Positions 1 through 6,489 are shown, counted from the first letter of the stretch. The stretch is 6,554 bases of DNA from Megasphaera sp. UBA5897 (GCA_002431345.1 DJEN01000038.1:1-6554), one strand, 5' to 3'. Made by a program: numbers and translations. Notes: generated by a model not told the origin, from the sequence alone.

Positions 1-25
1 GGTACGAAAAAGAATGAATATATAC

Positions 26-80
26 GAGGGTGTCCGGGAACCATCCCGGTATTCTGGCCGCACAGAAAGAAAAAGTATAT
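26..80 (+). repeat. Left copy of a 55-nt inverted repeat with two hairpins
   Basis: This segment matches the reverse complement of 6497-6551 at 49 of 55 positions without gaps; the differences are at 43, 46, 50, 57, 62 and 78. It contains two short hairpins: CCGGGA/TCCCGG around a 4-nt loop (34-49), and TTCTG/CAGAA around a 6-nt loop (52-67). A purine-rich tail, AAAGAAAAAGTA, follows. It lies upstream of the -35 box of the first hydrolase gene, so it is not in that gene's leader. It could be a dispersed intergenic repeat (MITE or REP-like), the 3' end of an upstream transcript, or a small structured RNA. I do not recognise the family. Confidence 0.8.
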
Positions 81-106
81 ACAACATATGTATAGAAACG
101 GATACG

Positions 107-135
107 TTGTCAGCTGAGAAGGGATGACTTATAAT
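107..135 (+). promoter_or_regulatory. Sigma-70-type promoter of the first SGNH hydrolase gene
   Basis: TTGTCA at 107-112 and a perfect TATAAT at 130-135 are separated by exactly 17 nt. Transcription would start near 142, giving a leader of about 36 nt. The ribosome binding site GGAAGG (165-170) sits 7 nt before the ATG at 178. A 10-bp palindrome, TTACATGTAA (153-162), lies in the leader just before the ribosome binding site; its role is unknown. Confidence 0.8.
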
Positions 136-177
136 AAGATACGCACAGCATATTACATGTAAAAGGAAGGAATACGC

Positions 178-1605
178 ATGAAACATACATCTCTTATTTC
201 ATGGGCCGTATTTTTCAGTATGGTACTGGGAAGTACAGCCATGGCGAAGGAAACGGCGCTGCCGCTGACAACGGCTGTTCGCGTTCATCCGGCGATTGCC
301 CAAACATCCAAGGAAACGCCGCAAGCTAAAGTAGCCGTTTCTTCGTCAGAAAAACCTGTTGTTACGAGACATTATACAGCCAACAATCCAGCTGTTGGCC
401 ATCCGGTACTGTATTGGGGGCGTATTGACGGCGCTGTAGGATATGAAGTACAAGTGCTGCAGCCGAATGCACAGGGTGATATTACGGATAAAGCGACGGG
501 TCATACGTATACCTTGATGATGCCGACCCAGACGGCGTATACGACGGGCTATGAATTGGCTTTGCCGGCATCGTATATGGGCCAGGTGTTTTATTGGCGT
601 GTCAGAGCGTTTGATTTGGACAGGCATCCAATCAGCGAATTTTCTGATGTTGAAGCGTCGCATATTGACCGTTTTGAACCGTTTACGGAAAAACCGACGC
701 CGATGGCGTTTTATAATCAGGTTCCCTGCGGCGTTTTATTGTATCCGGTATATGACTGGATTGCCGTGCCGGGAGCTGCTAAGTATGAATTGGAAATCCT
801 CAATGCGATGCCGGAAAATCCAAACGGCATTGCCCCGTCTGTACACCGCATTGATTCGTATACGCCGACGAATATTCATCAGTATGACCAATCAGCCCGT
901 ATGTCGGATACGCCGTTTTACTGGCGCGTCCGGGCGATGGACAGTCAGGGTAAGCCGCTTGGCGTGTATTCAGATGCCCTGCCTTTCTTGACCAGTCCGA
1001 AAGCGTCCAAAGGCTGTGTAGCTATCTTTGGTGACAGCATCAGTCATGGCGGCGGCAGTATTTCGTATTCGCCGACTTATTGGGATTTTAGTTATGGCAA
1101 CTATTTGATGTTCCCGACGGTTAATTTGGCCCAAAGCGGTGATACGAGCGAAATGGCTGTAGAACGATTTGACAAGGATGTCTTGCCGTTTCAGCCGTCA
1201 TATTTGCTTATTTTGATTGGTTCCAACAGCCTTCGTGCCGGCGTACCGGCAGAAGACGTGATTGCCGATTTGAAAACGATCAAGGAAAAATGCCTGTCTC
1301 ATCATATCCGGCCTGTTTTTTTGACGATTCCGCCTCTTAACCCGGCGCATATCAAACGGGCATTTGATGAACCGACAGCAGAAAATTGGCAGTCTTTGAT
1401 TGCAGCGGTCAATGCATACATCCGTACGCAGGTCCATATTGATATTACGCCGGGCATGGCAGACAGCCACGGCATATTAAGACCGGAATTAGCTGTTGAC
1501 GGCATTCATTTGGATCCGCCAGGCAAAAAAATGATAGGTGCGGCTATTAATAATGCCTGGAAAGGGATTTTGGCATTACCGGATACAGCATGGCAGGAAG
1601 ACTGA
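178..1605 (+). CDS. Secreted SGNH/GDSL hydrolase with two FN3-like domains (paralog 1)
   Basis: A 475-residue exported protein, probably an esterase or acylhydrolase of the SGNH superfamily acting outside the cytoplasm; its substrate is unknown. Residues 1-23 form a signal peptide with a likely type I cleavage after AMA (before Lys24), followed by a variable linker to about residue 60. Two fibronectin-III-like repeats follow (about 61-164 and 172-272). Each has a W..(V)xGAxxYE(V/L) strand and a YWRVRA strand (139-144 and 248-253). The hydrolase domain starts at about 280. It shows block I GDSIS (nucleophile Ser287), block II Gly321 in NLAQSGDTS, block III GSNS (Asn350), and block V DGIH (Asp441, His444), so the catalytic set looks intact. 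Block III reads GSNS instead of the usual GxND. Cys184 and Cys280 are absent from the downstream paralog. The start is fixed by GGAAGG 7 nt upstream and by the signal peptide. The fold is well supported; the specificity is not. Confidence 0.88.
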   Translation: MKHTSLISWAVFFSMVLGSTAMAKETALPLTTAVRVHPAIAQTSKETPQAKVAVSSSEKPVVTRHYTANNPAVGHPVLYWGRIDGAVGYEVQVLQPNAQGDITDKATGHTYTLMMPTQTAYTTGYELALPASYMGQVFYWRVRAFDLDRHPISEFSDVEASHIDRFEPFTEKPTPMAFYNQVPCGVLLYPVYDWIAVPGAAKYELEILNAMPENPNGIAPSVHRIDSYTPTNIHQYDQSARMSDTPFYWRVRAMDSQGKPLGVYSDALPFLTSPKASKGCVAIFGDSISHGGGSISYSPTYWDFSYGNYLMFPTVNLAQSGDTSEMAVERFDKDVLPFQPSYLLILIGSNSLRAGVPAEDVIADLKTIKEKCLSHHIRPVFLTIPPLNPAHIKRAFDEPTAENWQSLIAAVNAYIRTQVHIDITPGMADSHGILRPELAVDGIHLDPPGKKMIGAAINNAWKGILALPDTAWQED

Positions 1606-1637
1606 TGCACAGATATTGACTTTGACTGGAATATAGG

Positions 1638-1666
1638 TTGTAAGATACCAGTATATACGGTACAAT
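1638..1666 (+). promoter_or_regulatory. Separate promoter for the second SGNH hydrolase gene
   Basis: TTGTAA (1638-1643) and TACAAT (1661-1666) are 17 nt apart in the 118-nt gap between the two hydrolase genes; transcription would start near 1673. Two overlapping TTGACT hexamers at 1616-1627 offer alternative -35 boxes, but the best -10 for them is poor (TGTAAG at 1639-1644). No convincing terminator separates the genes, so read-through from the first promoter is also possible. Confidence 0.7.
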
Positions 1667-1709
1667 AGAATGCGCACATGACAAACAATATCAATTAACA
1701 TCGTAAAAA

Positions 1710-1726
1710 GGAGGATTCATGGCATG
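1710..1726 (+). promoter_or_regulatory. Ribosome binding site that decides the start of paralog 2, with a decoy ATG
   Basis: GGAGG at 1710-1714 precedes two ATGs in different frames. The one at 1719 is only 4 nt away and opens a 7-codon frame that stops at 1740-1742. The one at 1724 has 9-nt spacing and opens the 470-residue hydrolase with a signal peptide. The second is therefore the real start. The short overlapping frame might modulate initiation but is more likely incidental. Confidence 0.7.
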
Positions 1727-3136
1727 CGTAATGGCAGTGTAGTTTGTTTGACCCTACTATTGGGAATCACCTTGTGTTCCGGGCTATTGGTCAAAGCCGG
1801 TCAGACTGTTGGGCGCAACCGCGTAGTAGACCCGCCTATGGAGCAAGCACAGCAGATTTACATTCGCAATACGGCAGACGAAGAAACGGACTTTCAGCCT
1901 GTTGTCTTGAGCCATTATCCGGCAGATGCGCCTGCGGTCGGCCATCCTCTTTTGCGGTGGAGCCGTGTAGACGGCGCGGTGATGTATGATGTACAGATAT
2001 TGAAAAAACAGGAAGATGCAGATGGCAAAGCGGCATATTATGAGTCGATCATGCCGCTGCAACGTGCTTATGGAACAGGCTATGAACTGGCACTTCCCGA
2101 TACGTTTATGGATGATGTTTTTTACTGGCGCGTTCAGCCGATGGATTTGCAGGGCAAGCCGATTGGCCCGTTTTCTGTTGTAGAAGAAGCGCATATGGAT
2201 ATGATGGCGCCTTTTGTAGAAAAACCGTATATTGTCAATTACTATAATCAAGGGAAGGGACAGGTATTACTCTATCCGGTATACGATTGGATTGCCGTTC
2301 CCGGTGCCGATCATTATGAAGTGGAAATTCTCGATGCTAAGCCGGAAAATCCCAATGGTATAGAGCCGTCCATTCATCGAATTGATGTGTATACACCATC
2401 GTATGCGCAGCAGTACGACCAAAAACCGCGGATGTCCTCGGAACCGTTTTACTGGCGTGTTCGGGCATTGGACAGCAGCGGCAATCCCATTGGCGTATAT
2501 TCGGACGCCCAGACCTATACGACCAATCCGGATGATGCCTATGATGTGGCAGTGTTTGGCGACAGCATTAGTCATGGCGGCGGCAGCTTGTCGTATTCGC
2601 CGACCGATTGGGAATTTAGTTATACATCCTATCTTGATTTTCCGACGGTCAACCTGGCCCAAAGCGGTGATACCAGTGCTATGTCCGACGCCCGCTTTTT
2701 TCAGGATGTCGTGCCGTTTCATCCGCGCTATGTGCTGATTCTCATGGGGTCCAACAGCCTGCGGGCCGGTGTCAGTGCTTCCGATGTGATTGCTGATTTG
2801 AAAAGCGTCAAACAAAAATGTCTGGCTCATGGCATGAAGCCGATTTTTCTCACTATCCCGCCTTTTCATCCGGACCATATTGCAGCGGCGTTTGACCAGG
2901 ATACTGATTGGGGCTGGAAAGATGCCGTTGCAGAAGTCAATGCGTATATTAACAGTGAAGTACACATTGATATTGCAGAAGGCATGGCAGATGATAATGG
3001 GGAACTGCGGGCGGAACTGGCTGTTGACGGTCTGCATCAAGATCCGGCAGGAAAGAAAATGATGGCGCAGGCTATTCAGGATGCTTGGCCGGTTATACAA
3101 AACTTGCCTGACAGTGCATGGGAAGAAGAGAACTGA
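1724..3136 (+). CDS. Secreted SGNH/GDSL hydrolase with two FN3-like domains (paralog 2)
   Basis: A 470-residue tandem paralog of the preceding gene with the same domain order: signal peptide (about 1-25), FN3-like domain 1 (about 60-159), FN3-like domain 2 (about 167-267) and SGNH hydrolase (about 274-465). Catalytic blocks are GDSIS (Ser281), NLAQSGDTS (Gly315), GSNS (Asn344) and DGLH (Asp435, His438). Direct comparison with paralog 1 gives 34 of 40 identical residues across blocks I-II and 37 of 45 across the start of FN3-like domain 2. The linker after the signal peptide shows no clear similarity. The cysteine at residue 18 is not preceded by a valid lipobox (ITL-C), so a lipoprotein is unlikely. 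The mature protein has one cysteine, Cys366, matching Cys372 of paralog 1. It is probably a periplasmic or surface esterase of unknown substrate; duplication followed by divergence is inferred. Confidence 0.87.
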   Translation: MRNGSVVCLTLLLGITLCSGLLVKAGQTVGRNRVVDPPMEQAQQIYIRNTADEETDFQPVVLSHYPADAPAVGHPLLRWSRVDGAVMYDVQILKKQEDADGKAAYYESIMPLQRAYGTGYELALPDTFMDDVFYWRVQPMDLQGKPIGPFSVVEEAHMDMMAPFVEKPYIVNYYNQGKGQVLLYPVYDWIAVPGADHYEVEILDAKPENPNGIEPSIHRIDVYTPSYAQQYDQKPRMSSEPFYWRVRALDSSGNPIGVYSDAQTYTTNPDDAYDVAVFGDSISHGGGSLSYSPTDWEFSYTSYLDFPTVNLAQSGDTSAMSDARFFQDVVPFHPRYVLILMGSNSLRAGVSASDVIADLKSVKQKCLAHGMKPIFLTIPPFHPDHIAAAFDQDTDWGWKDAVAEVNAYINSEVHIDIAEGMADDNGELRAELAVDGLHQDPAGKKMMAQAIQDAWPVIQNLPDSAWEEEN

Positions 3137-3194
3137 AAATACGCTCGTTTTACTGCCACGAGTACGACAAACAATAGATTGAACATAACATGAC

Positions 3195-3229
3195 AAAGGG
3201 GCTTGACGCTTGTGCGGCAGCCCCTTTTT
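3195..3229 (+). terminator. Intrinsic terminator of the hydrolase gene pair
   Basis: A 9-bp perfect stem, AAAGGGGCT (3195-3203) with AGCCCCTTT (3219-3227), encloses a 15-nt loop and runs into a TTTTT tract (3225-3229). It lies 58 nt past the stop of paralog 2. On the other strand the tail has only three Ts, so it should work mainly for the + strand. Confidence 0.85.
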
Positions 3230-3242
3230 ATCATATGCTGTT

Positions 3243-3269
3243 GAAAAACGATGCCAAGCAAACGGCATC
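3243..3269 (-). terminator. Intrinsic terminator of the macA-ATPase-permease operon
   Basis: Read on the - strand, GATGCC (3269-3264), an 8-nt loop and GGCATC (3255-3250) form a 6-bp stem. G and then TTTTT (3248-3244) follow. It begins 8 nt past the permease stop codon and does not overlap the + strand terminator, so each convergent block has its own stop signal. Confidence 0.72.
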
Positions 3270-3277
3270 CGATGAGT

Positions 3278-4495
3278 TTATTCATACCGCAGTGCTTCGA
3301 TTGGATCTAAGCGAGCCGCTTTGCGTGCCGGATAAATACCGAAAAACAAGCCGATGCCGACAGAAAAACTAAAGGAAATAAGAATCGGCGCAGCGGTAAT
3401 GACAGTTTGGAACAAGCCTGCCTTGGCAATCGCCAAGGCAATGCCAACGCCGACAGCGACGCCCATAAGGCCGCCGATGACGCCGATAACGACAGATTCA
3501 ATCAAAAACTGCATCATAATGTTTTGGAATGTAGCTCCCAAGGCTTTGCGGATACCAATTTCACGGGTTCGTTCTGTAACAGAAACCATCATGATATTCA
3601 TGATGCCAATGCCGCCGACCAGCAGCGAAATAGCGGCAATACTGCCAAGAAACAGTGTAAGCATTGTCGTCGTGCTTGTCATTGTTTCCATCAGACTGGT
3701 CAAGTTGCGAACTGAAAAATCGTCTTCCTTGTCGCCGACAATGTGATGCCGCTGCCGTAGCAGCGTTTCTACTTGTCCTTGTACCGATTCGATTTTATCG
3801 GCGCTGGATACTTGAATATTGATAGAACGGACATAGGTAATCCCCATGAGACGTTCCTGAGCTGTGGTCAGCGGAATGATAACAACGTCGTCCTGGTCCT
3901 GTCCCATAGAAGACTGGCCCTTGCTTTCAATAACGCCGATGACTTTATACGGCTGGTTGTTGATGCGGATATTTTTGCCGACCGGATTTTCCGATTCAAA
4001 CAAATTGGTAGCAACTGTAGTCCCGATGACAGCGACACGATTGCGGGAATTGAGGTCATTCTGCGTAATAAAGGACCCTGTGCCAATAGTCAGGTCGCGG
4101 ATTTTCAAATATTCCGGCGTGACGCCGTATACAGAAGAATTCCAGTTTTCATGACCGTTGACAATTTGATATGAGCCATTGACGGTCGGTGATACATAAT
4201 CAATGTTTTTGATTTTTTTCTTGATAGCTTCGGCATCTTCGTACTTGAGCTTTTGGCTGGACCCGGCAGCTGAACGAACACCGCCTTTATTGGTCGAGCC
4301 TGGCGTGACGATAAGCATGTTGCTGCCCAAGCTGGCGATAGAATTGGTGACGTTTTGCTTTACGCCCATGCCAATGGAAATCATGGCAATGACGGCACCG
4401 ACGCCGATAATAATACCCAGCATCGTAAGAATGGAGCGGAGTTTGTTGCCGAGCAGTGCCGTAACGGCGATTTGTACACTTTCACTAAACAACAT
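3278..4495 (-). CDS. MacB/YknZ-type ABC transporter permease (FtsX-like)
   Basis: A 405-residue inner-membrane subunit of a MacB-family exporter, which works as a mechanotransmitter: cytoplasmic ATP hydrolysis moves a large extracytoplasmic domain. A first membrane helix (about 20-44) follows the family motif NKLRSILTMLGIIIGV. A MacB-type periplasmic core domain (about 45-265) comes next. Three C-terminal helices (about 278-303, 331-358 and 368-390) form the FtsX domain, with the conserved cytoplasmic ERTREIGIRKALGA at 308-321 and RLDPIEALRYE at the C-terminus. Here the permease is separate from the ATPase, as in Gram-positive YknYZ, not fused as in E. coli MacB. The ATG at 4495 is preferred because family members start right before this amphipathic segment. 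An upstream in-frame ATG at 4519 would add 8 residues and has a weaker ribosome binding site. The gene overlaps the ATPase gene by 11 nt, which suggests coupled translation. The substrate is unknown. Confidence 0.92.
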   Translation of the reverse strand: MLFSESVQIAVTALLGNKLRSILTMLGIIIGVGAVIAMISIGMGVKQNVTNSIASLGSNMLIVTPGSTNKGGVRSAAGSSQKLKYEDAEAIKKKIKNIDYVSPTVNGSYQIVNGHENWNSSVYGVTPEYLKIRDLTIGTGSFITQNDLNSRNRVAVIGTTVATNLFESENPVGKNIRINNQPYKVIGVIESKGQSSMGQDQDDVVIIPLTTAQERLMGITYVRSINIQVSSADKIESVQGQVETLLRQRHHIVGDKEDDFSVRNLTSLMETMTSTTTMLTLFLGSIAAISLLVGGIGIMNIMMVSVTERTREIGIRKALGATFQNIMMQFLIESVVIGVIGGLMGVAVGVGIALAIAKAGLFQTVITAAPILISFSFSVGIGLFFGIYPARKAARLDPIEALRYE

Positions 4496-5189
4496 CCATA
4501 ACCACACCCTTTCCGGCATCCCGTGTTAGCCTGCCGTCACAGATGAGCAGCTGACGGCTGGCACAGGCTGCGATTTCCGGCTCGTGCGTGACTAAGATGA
4601 CCGTTTTATGTTCTTCATGAAGGGATTCAAAAATTCCCATAATTTCTTTGGTTGATTTTGTATCCAAATTACCTGTAGGTTCGTCGGCCATAATAATGTG
4701 CGGATCATTGACCAAGGCTCTGGCAATAGCGACGCGCTGCCGTTGCCCACCGGATAATTCGTTTGGTTTATGATGCGACCATGTTCCCAATCCTACGGCT
4801 TCTAATTTTTCTTGGGCTCGCTGTGTACGTTCTTTACGGCCTACGCCGGCATATACGAGAGGAAGAGCGACATTATCCAGCGCCGAAATACGAGATAAGA
4901 GATTAAAGTTCTGAAAGACAAAGCCAATTCGCTTATTTCTCGTGTGCGCCAGTTCATCGTCTGTGAGATTAGCGACTTCCTTACCCCCTAATTTATAGGA
5001 ACCGGATGTAGGGCGGTCTAAGCAGCCAAGGATATTCATCAGCGTAGATTTACCGGAACCGGACGGCCCCATCAGGGCAGCAAATTCTCCTTCTTGAATG
5101 TTAAGGGTAATTCCGGCAAGGGCAGCGAAATCATTGCCGCCGATATGATAGATTTTTTTAATATCTTTTAACTCAATTACATTTGCCAT
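4485..5189 (-). CDS. MacB/YknY (LolD-like) family ABC transporter ATP-binding protein
   Basis: A 234-residue cytoplasmic ATPase that should dimerise and power the permease encoded immediately downstream. All nucleotide-binding motifs are present: Walker A GPSGSGKST (41-49), Q-loop Gln93 in FVFQNFNLL, signature LSGGQ (145-149), Walker B IIMADEP (165-171) with catalytic Glu170, D-loop NLD (174-176) and H-loop His202. The length is typical of a stand-alone MacB-type nucleotide-binding subunit. The start at 5189 is chosen over an open extension to 5264 for two reasons: it follows AAGGGGGA at 7-nt spacing, and MANVIELKDI is a normal beginning for this family. The adaptor gene's TAA stop runs directly into this ribosome binding site (TAAGGGGG), leaving a 13-nt gap. 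It belongs to one operon with the genes on both sides. Confidence 0.94.
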   Translation of the reverse strand: MANVIELKDIKKIYHIGGNDFAALAGITLNIQEGEFAALMGPSGSGKSTLMNILGCLDRPTSGSYKLGGKEVANLTDDELAHTRNKRIGFVFQNFNLLSRISALDNVALPLVYAGVGRKERTQRAQEKLEAVGLGTWSHHKPNELSGGQRQRVAIARALVNDPHIIMADEPTGNLDTKSTKEIMGIFESLHEEHKTVILVTHEPEIAACASRQLLICDGRLTRDAGKGVVMDVV

Positions 5190-5202
5190 GACGTATTCCC
5201 CC

Positions 5203-6336
5203 TTACATTGGCGGAGGGCCTTGCCGATTGTTATTCGATTTCGAGGAAGAAGATTTAGAGGCATTGTATGTAATGGATACCTTGTCGCCTTCGTCGAGAC
5301 CAGAAAGAATTTCTACGTATTCATCACTGTAAATCCCTGTCGTGACGTTGACTTGTTCTGTTTGACCGTTGTCATTGACGCGCATAACATACGAGCCTTT
5401 GTCATTGGTTTTTAAGGCGGCAATCGGTACAACCAACGCATTTTCTTTTTCCGATGTATTGATTTCGACGCGGGCAGTCATGCCTAATTTGAGGACGTCA
5501 TCGGGGTCATCGACATCCAGCGTGACATAGTAGTAAATAACGCTGGCAGAAGAAGAACTCGAAGAGCTGGAACTGGATGAACCGGTCGTGTTCCACGTAT
5601 TGCTGGTATCTGTCTGAGAAATTTTGGATACATGGGCTGTAAACGTCTGGCCTGTATACGTATCCACTGTAAACGTAGCATCTTGGCCGATTTGGATTTG
5701 ACCAATATCCGTTTCATCAATTTTGGCCATAATCTGTTTTTGTGATGTATTGGCAATATACATAATGACCGTCGGGTTGCTGTTGCCCTGTACGGCCATG
5801 GTTCCGACGCTTTTTGGTTCGCCGACGACGATGCCGTCCATCGGTGCTGTAATAATCGTTTCGGCTACATTCGACTGGGCATCTGTCAAGGCACTGACAG
5901 CTGTATCGTAATTAAACTTGGCCGTGTCCAATGCTTGCTTGGTGCCGGCCCCTAGGTTGTACAATTCCTGTGCACGCTGGTATTCGAGCTGCGTATTGGA
6001 TACTTTTAGCTGTGCCTGTTCTTGTTTTGCCATGTAATCTTTACCGTCCAGTATCGCAACGGTCTGTCCGGCTGTGACACGGTCATTTTCTTTGACAAGT
6101 ACCTGGCTGATACGGGCCGTGATTTTAGGTGATACTTCGACCGAATCGACAGGTTTGATGGTCCCGGTTGCTGAAACGGTAGATTTTAGATTCATGCGTG
6201 TTACCGGTGCCGTTTCTACAGCGGCAACCTGTTTAGCTGCTTGCTGCGTTTGATAATATTCATAACCGCCAAACGCCCCGGCGGCAATGATAATGGCGGC
6301 AACCGCTATTTTTACTTTTTTGTCCAACTTAATCAT
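5203..6336 (-). CDS. macA: MacA-like membrane fusion (periplasmic adaptor) protein
   Basis: A 377-residue adaptor that would link the permease to an outer-membrane TolC-type channel. A single N-terminal membrane anchor (about 7-24) has no lipobox. The first lipoyl half-motif (about 61-97) is followed by an alpha-helical hairpin (about 98-160), and the second lipoyl half contains IITAPMDGIVVG (161-172). A beta-barrel (about 199-290) and a membrane-proximal region follow, then a Ser/Asn-rich tail ending in PPPM. The hairpin tip reads RAQELYNLGAGT (121-132), close to the Arg-x3-Leu-x6-Ser motif used by TolC-binding adaptors, with Thr in the Ser position. Residues 253-263 are eleven serines in a row inside the beta-barrel region. 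The start at 6336 follows GGGGGAG; the open extension to 6453 would cover the promoter. No outer-membrane partner is encoded here. Confidence 0.9.
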   Translation of the reverse strand: MIKLDKKVKIAVAAIIIAAGAFGGYEYYQTQQAAKQVAAVETAPVTRMNLKSTVSATGTIKPVDSVEVSPKITARISQVLVKENDRVTAGQTVAILDGKDYMAKQEQAQLKVSNTQLEYQRAQELYNLGAGTKQALDTAKFNYDTAVSALTDAQSNVAETIITAPMDGIVVGEPKSVGTMAVQGNSNPTVIMYIANTSQKQIMAKIDETDIGQIQIGQDATFTVDTYTGQTFTAHVSKISQTDTSNTWNTTGSSSSSSSSSSSASVIYYYVTLDVDDPDDVLKLGMTARVEINTSEKENALVVPIAALKTNDKGSYVMRVNDNGQTEQVNVTTGIYSDEYVEILSGLDEGDKVSITYNASKSSSSKSNNNRQGPPPM

Positions 6337-6343
6337 AATTAAT

Positions 6344-6350
6344 CTCCCCC
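6344..6350 (-). promoter_or_regulatory. Ribosome binding site fixing the macA start
   Basis: GGGGGAG on the - strand, 7 nt before the ATG at 6336-6334. It decides against the upstream in-frame ATG at 6453, which would add 39 residues before the membrane anchor. Confidence 0.8.
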
Positions 6351-6379
6351 ATACAGGCTTTTTCAATGGTGCTGCATTC

Positions 6380-6388
6380 AGTATAGCA
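6380..6388 (-). promoter_or_regulatory. Extended -10 promoter of the exporter operon
   Basis: On the - strand TGC-TATACT (6388-6380) matches an extended -10 element (TGnTATAAT with one mismatch). Transcription would start near 6373, leaving a leader of about 36 nt. The 17-nt-spaced -35 hexamer, TTATTA, is weak, which is common when the extended -10 is present and may also mean that an activator assists. Confidence 0.6.
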
Positions 6389-6470
6389 TGCTTATATTGC
6401 AATAATAAAGGAAATAAAGGGGAAATTGGGAATTTTAGTCGAAACTGTAACAATTAAAGAAATGTTTATT

Positions 6471-6489
6471 TGTAAACTTGCCGTTTACA
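6471..6489. promoter_or_regulatory. Candidate operator: 19-nt palindrome upstream of macA
   Basis: TGTAAAC and GTTTACA are perfect 7-nt inverted arms around a 5-nt TTGCC spacer. The site lies about 85 nt upstream of the predicted -10, between the exporter promoter and the right copy of the 55-nt repeat. The size and symmetry suit a dimeric DNA-binding protein. The distance suggests an upstream activator site or an operator for another promoter, not direct blocking of this -10. No regulator gene is in the window. Confidence 0.4.

Noticed and set aside
26..80. Edge repeats as a CRISPR repeat, tRNA arm or T-box element
   Set aside because: There is only one copy per end, in inverted orientation, with no spacer array. 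No cloverleaf or T-box core sequence is present.
551..991. A 146-codon open frame inside the first hydrolase gene on the same strand
   Set aside because: Arg/Met/Trp-rich composition without recognisable motifs, fully inside a well-supported gene with intact catalytic blocks.
3146..3165. Weak CTCGT/ACGAG hairpin just after the second hydrolase gene
   Set aside because: Five-base stem with a 9-nt loop and no T tract; the real terminator is at 3195-3229.
2267..3268. A 333-codon open frame antisense to the second hydrolase gene, with another antisense frame (1784-2251) in the same register
   Set aside because: It is aligned codon-on-codon with the sense gene, so it stays open merely because the sense gene rarely uses TTA, CTA or TCA. 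It shows no domain motifs, is rich in Arg, His and Ile, and runs through both terminators.
5190..5264. N-terminal extension of the ATPase to the ATG at 5264
   Set aside because: It overlaps the adaptor coding end, is unlike family N-termini, and the ATG at 5189 has a good ribosome binding site.
6337..6453. N-terminal extension of the MacA-like adaptor to the ATG at 6453
   Set aside because: It would place 39 unrelated residues before the membrane anchor and cover the promoter, while a strong ribosome binding site directly precedes the ATG at 6336.
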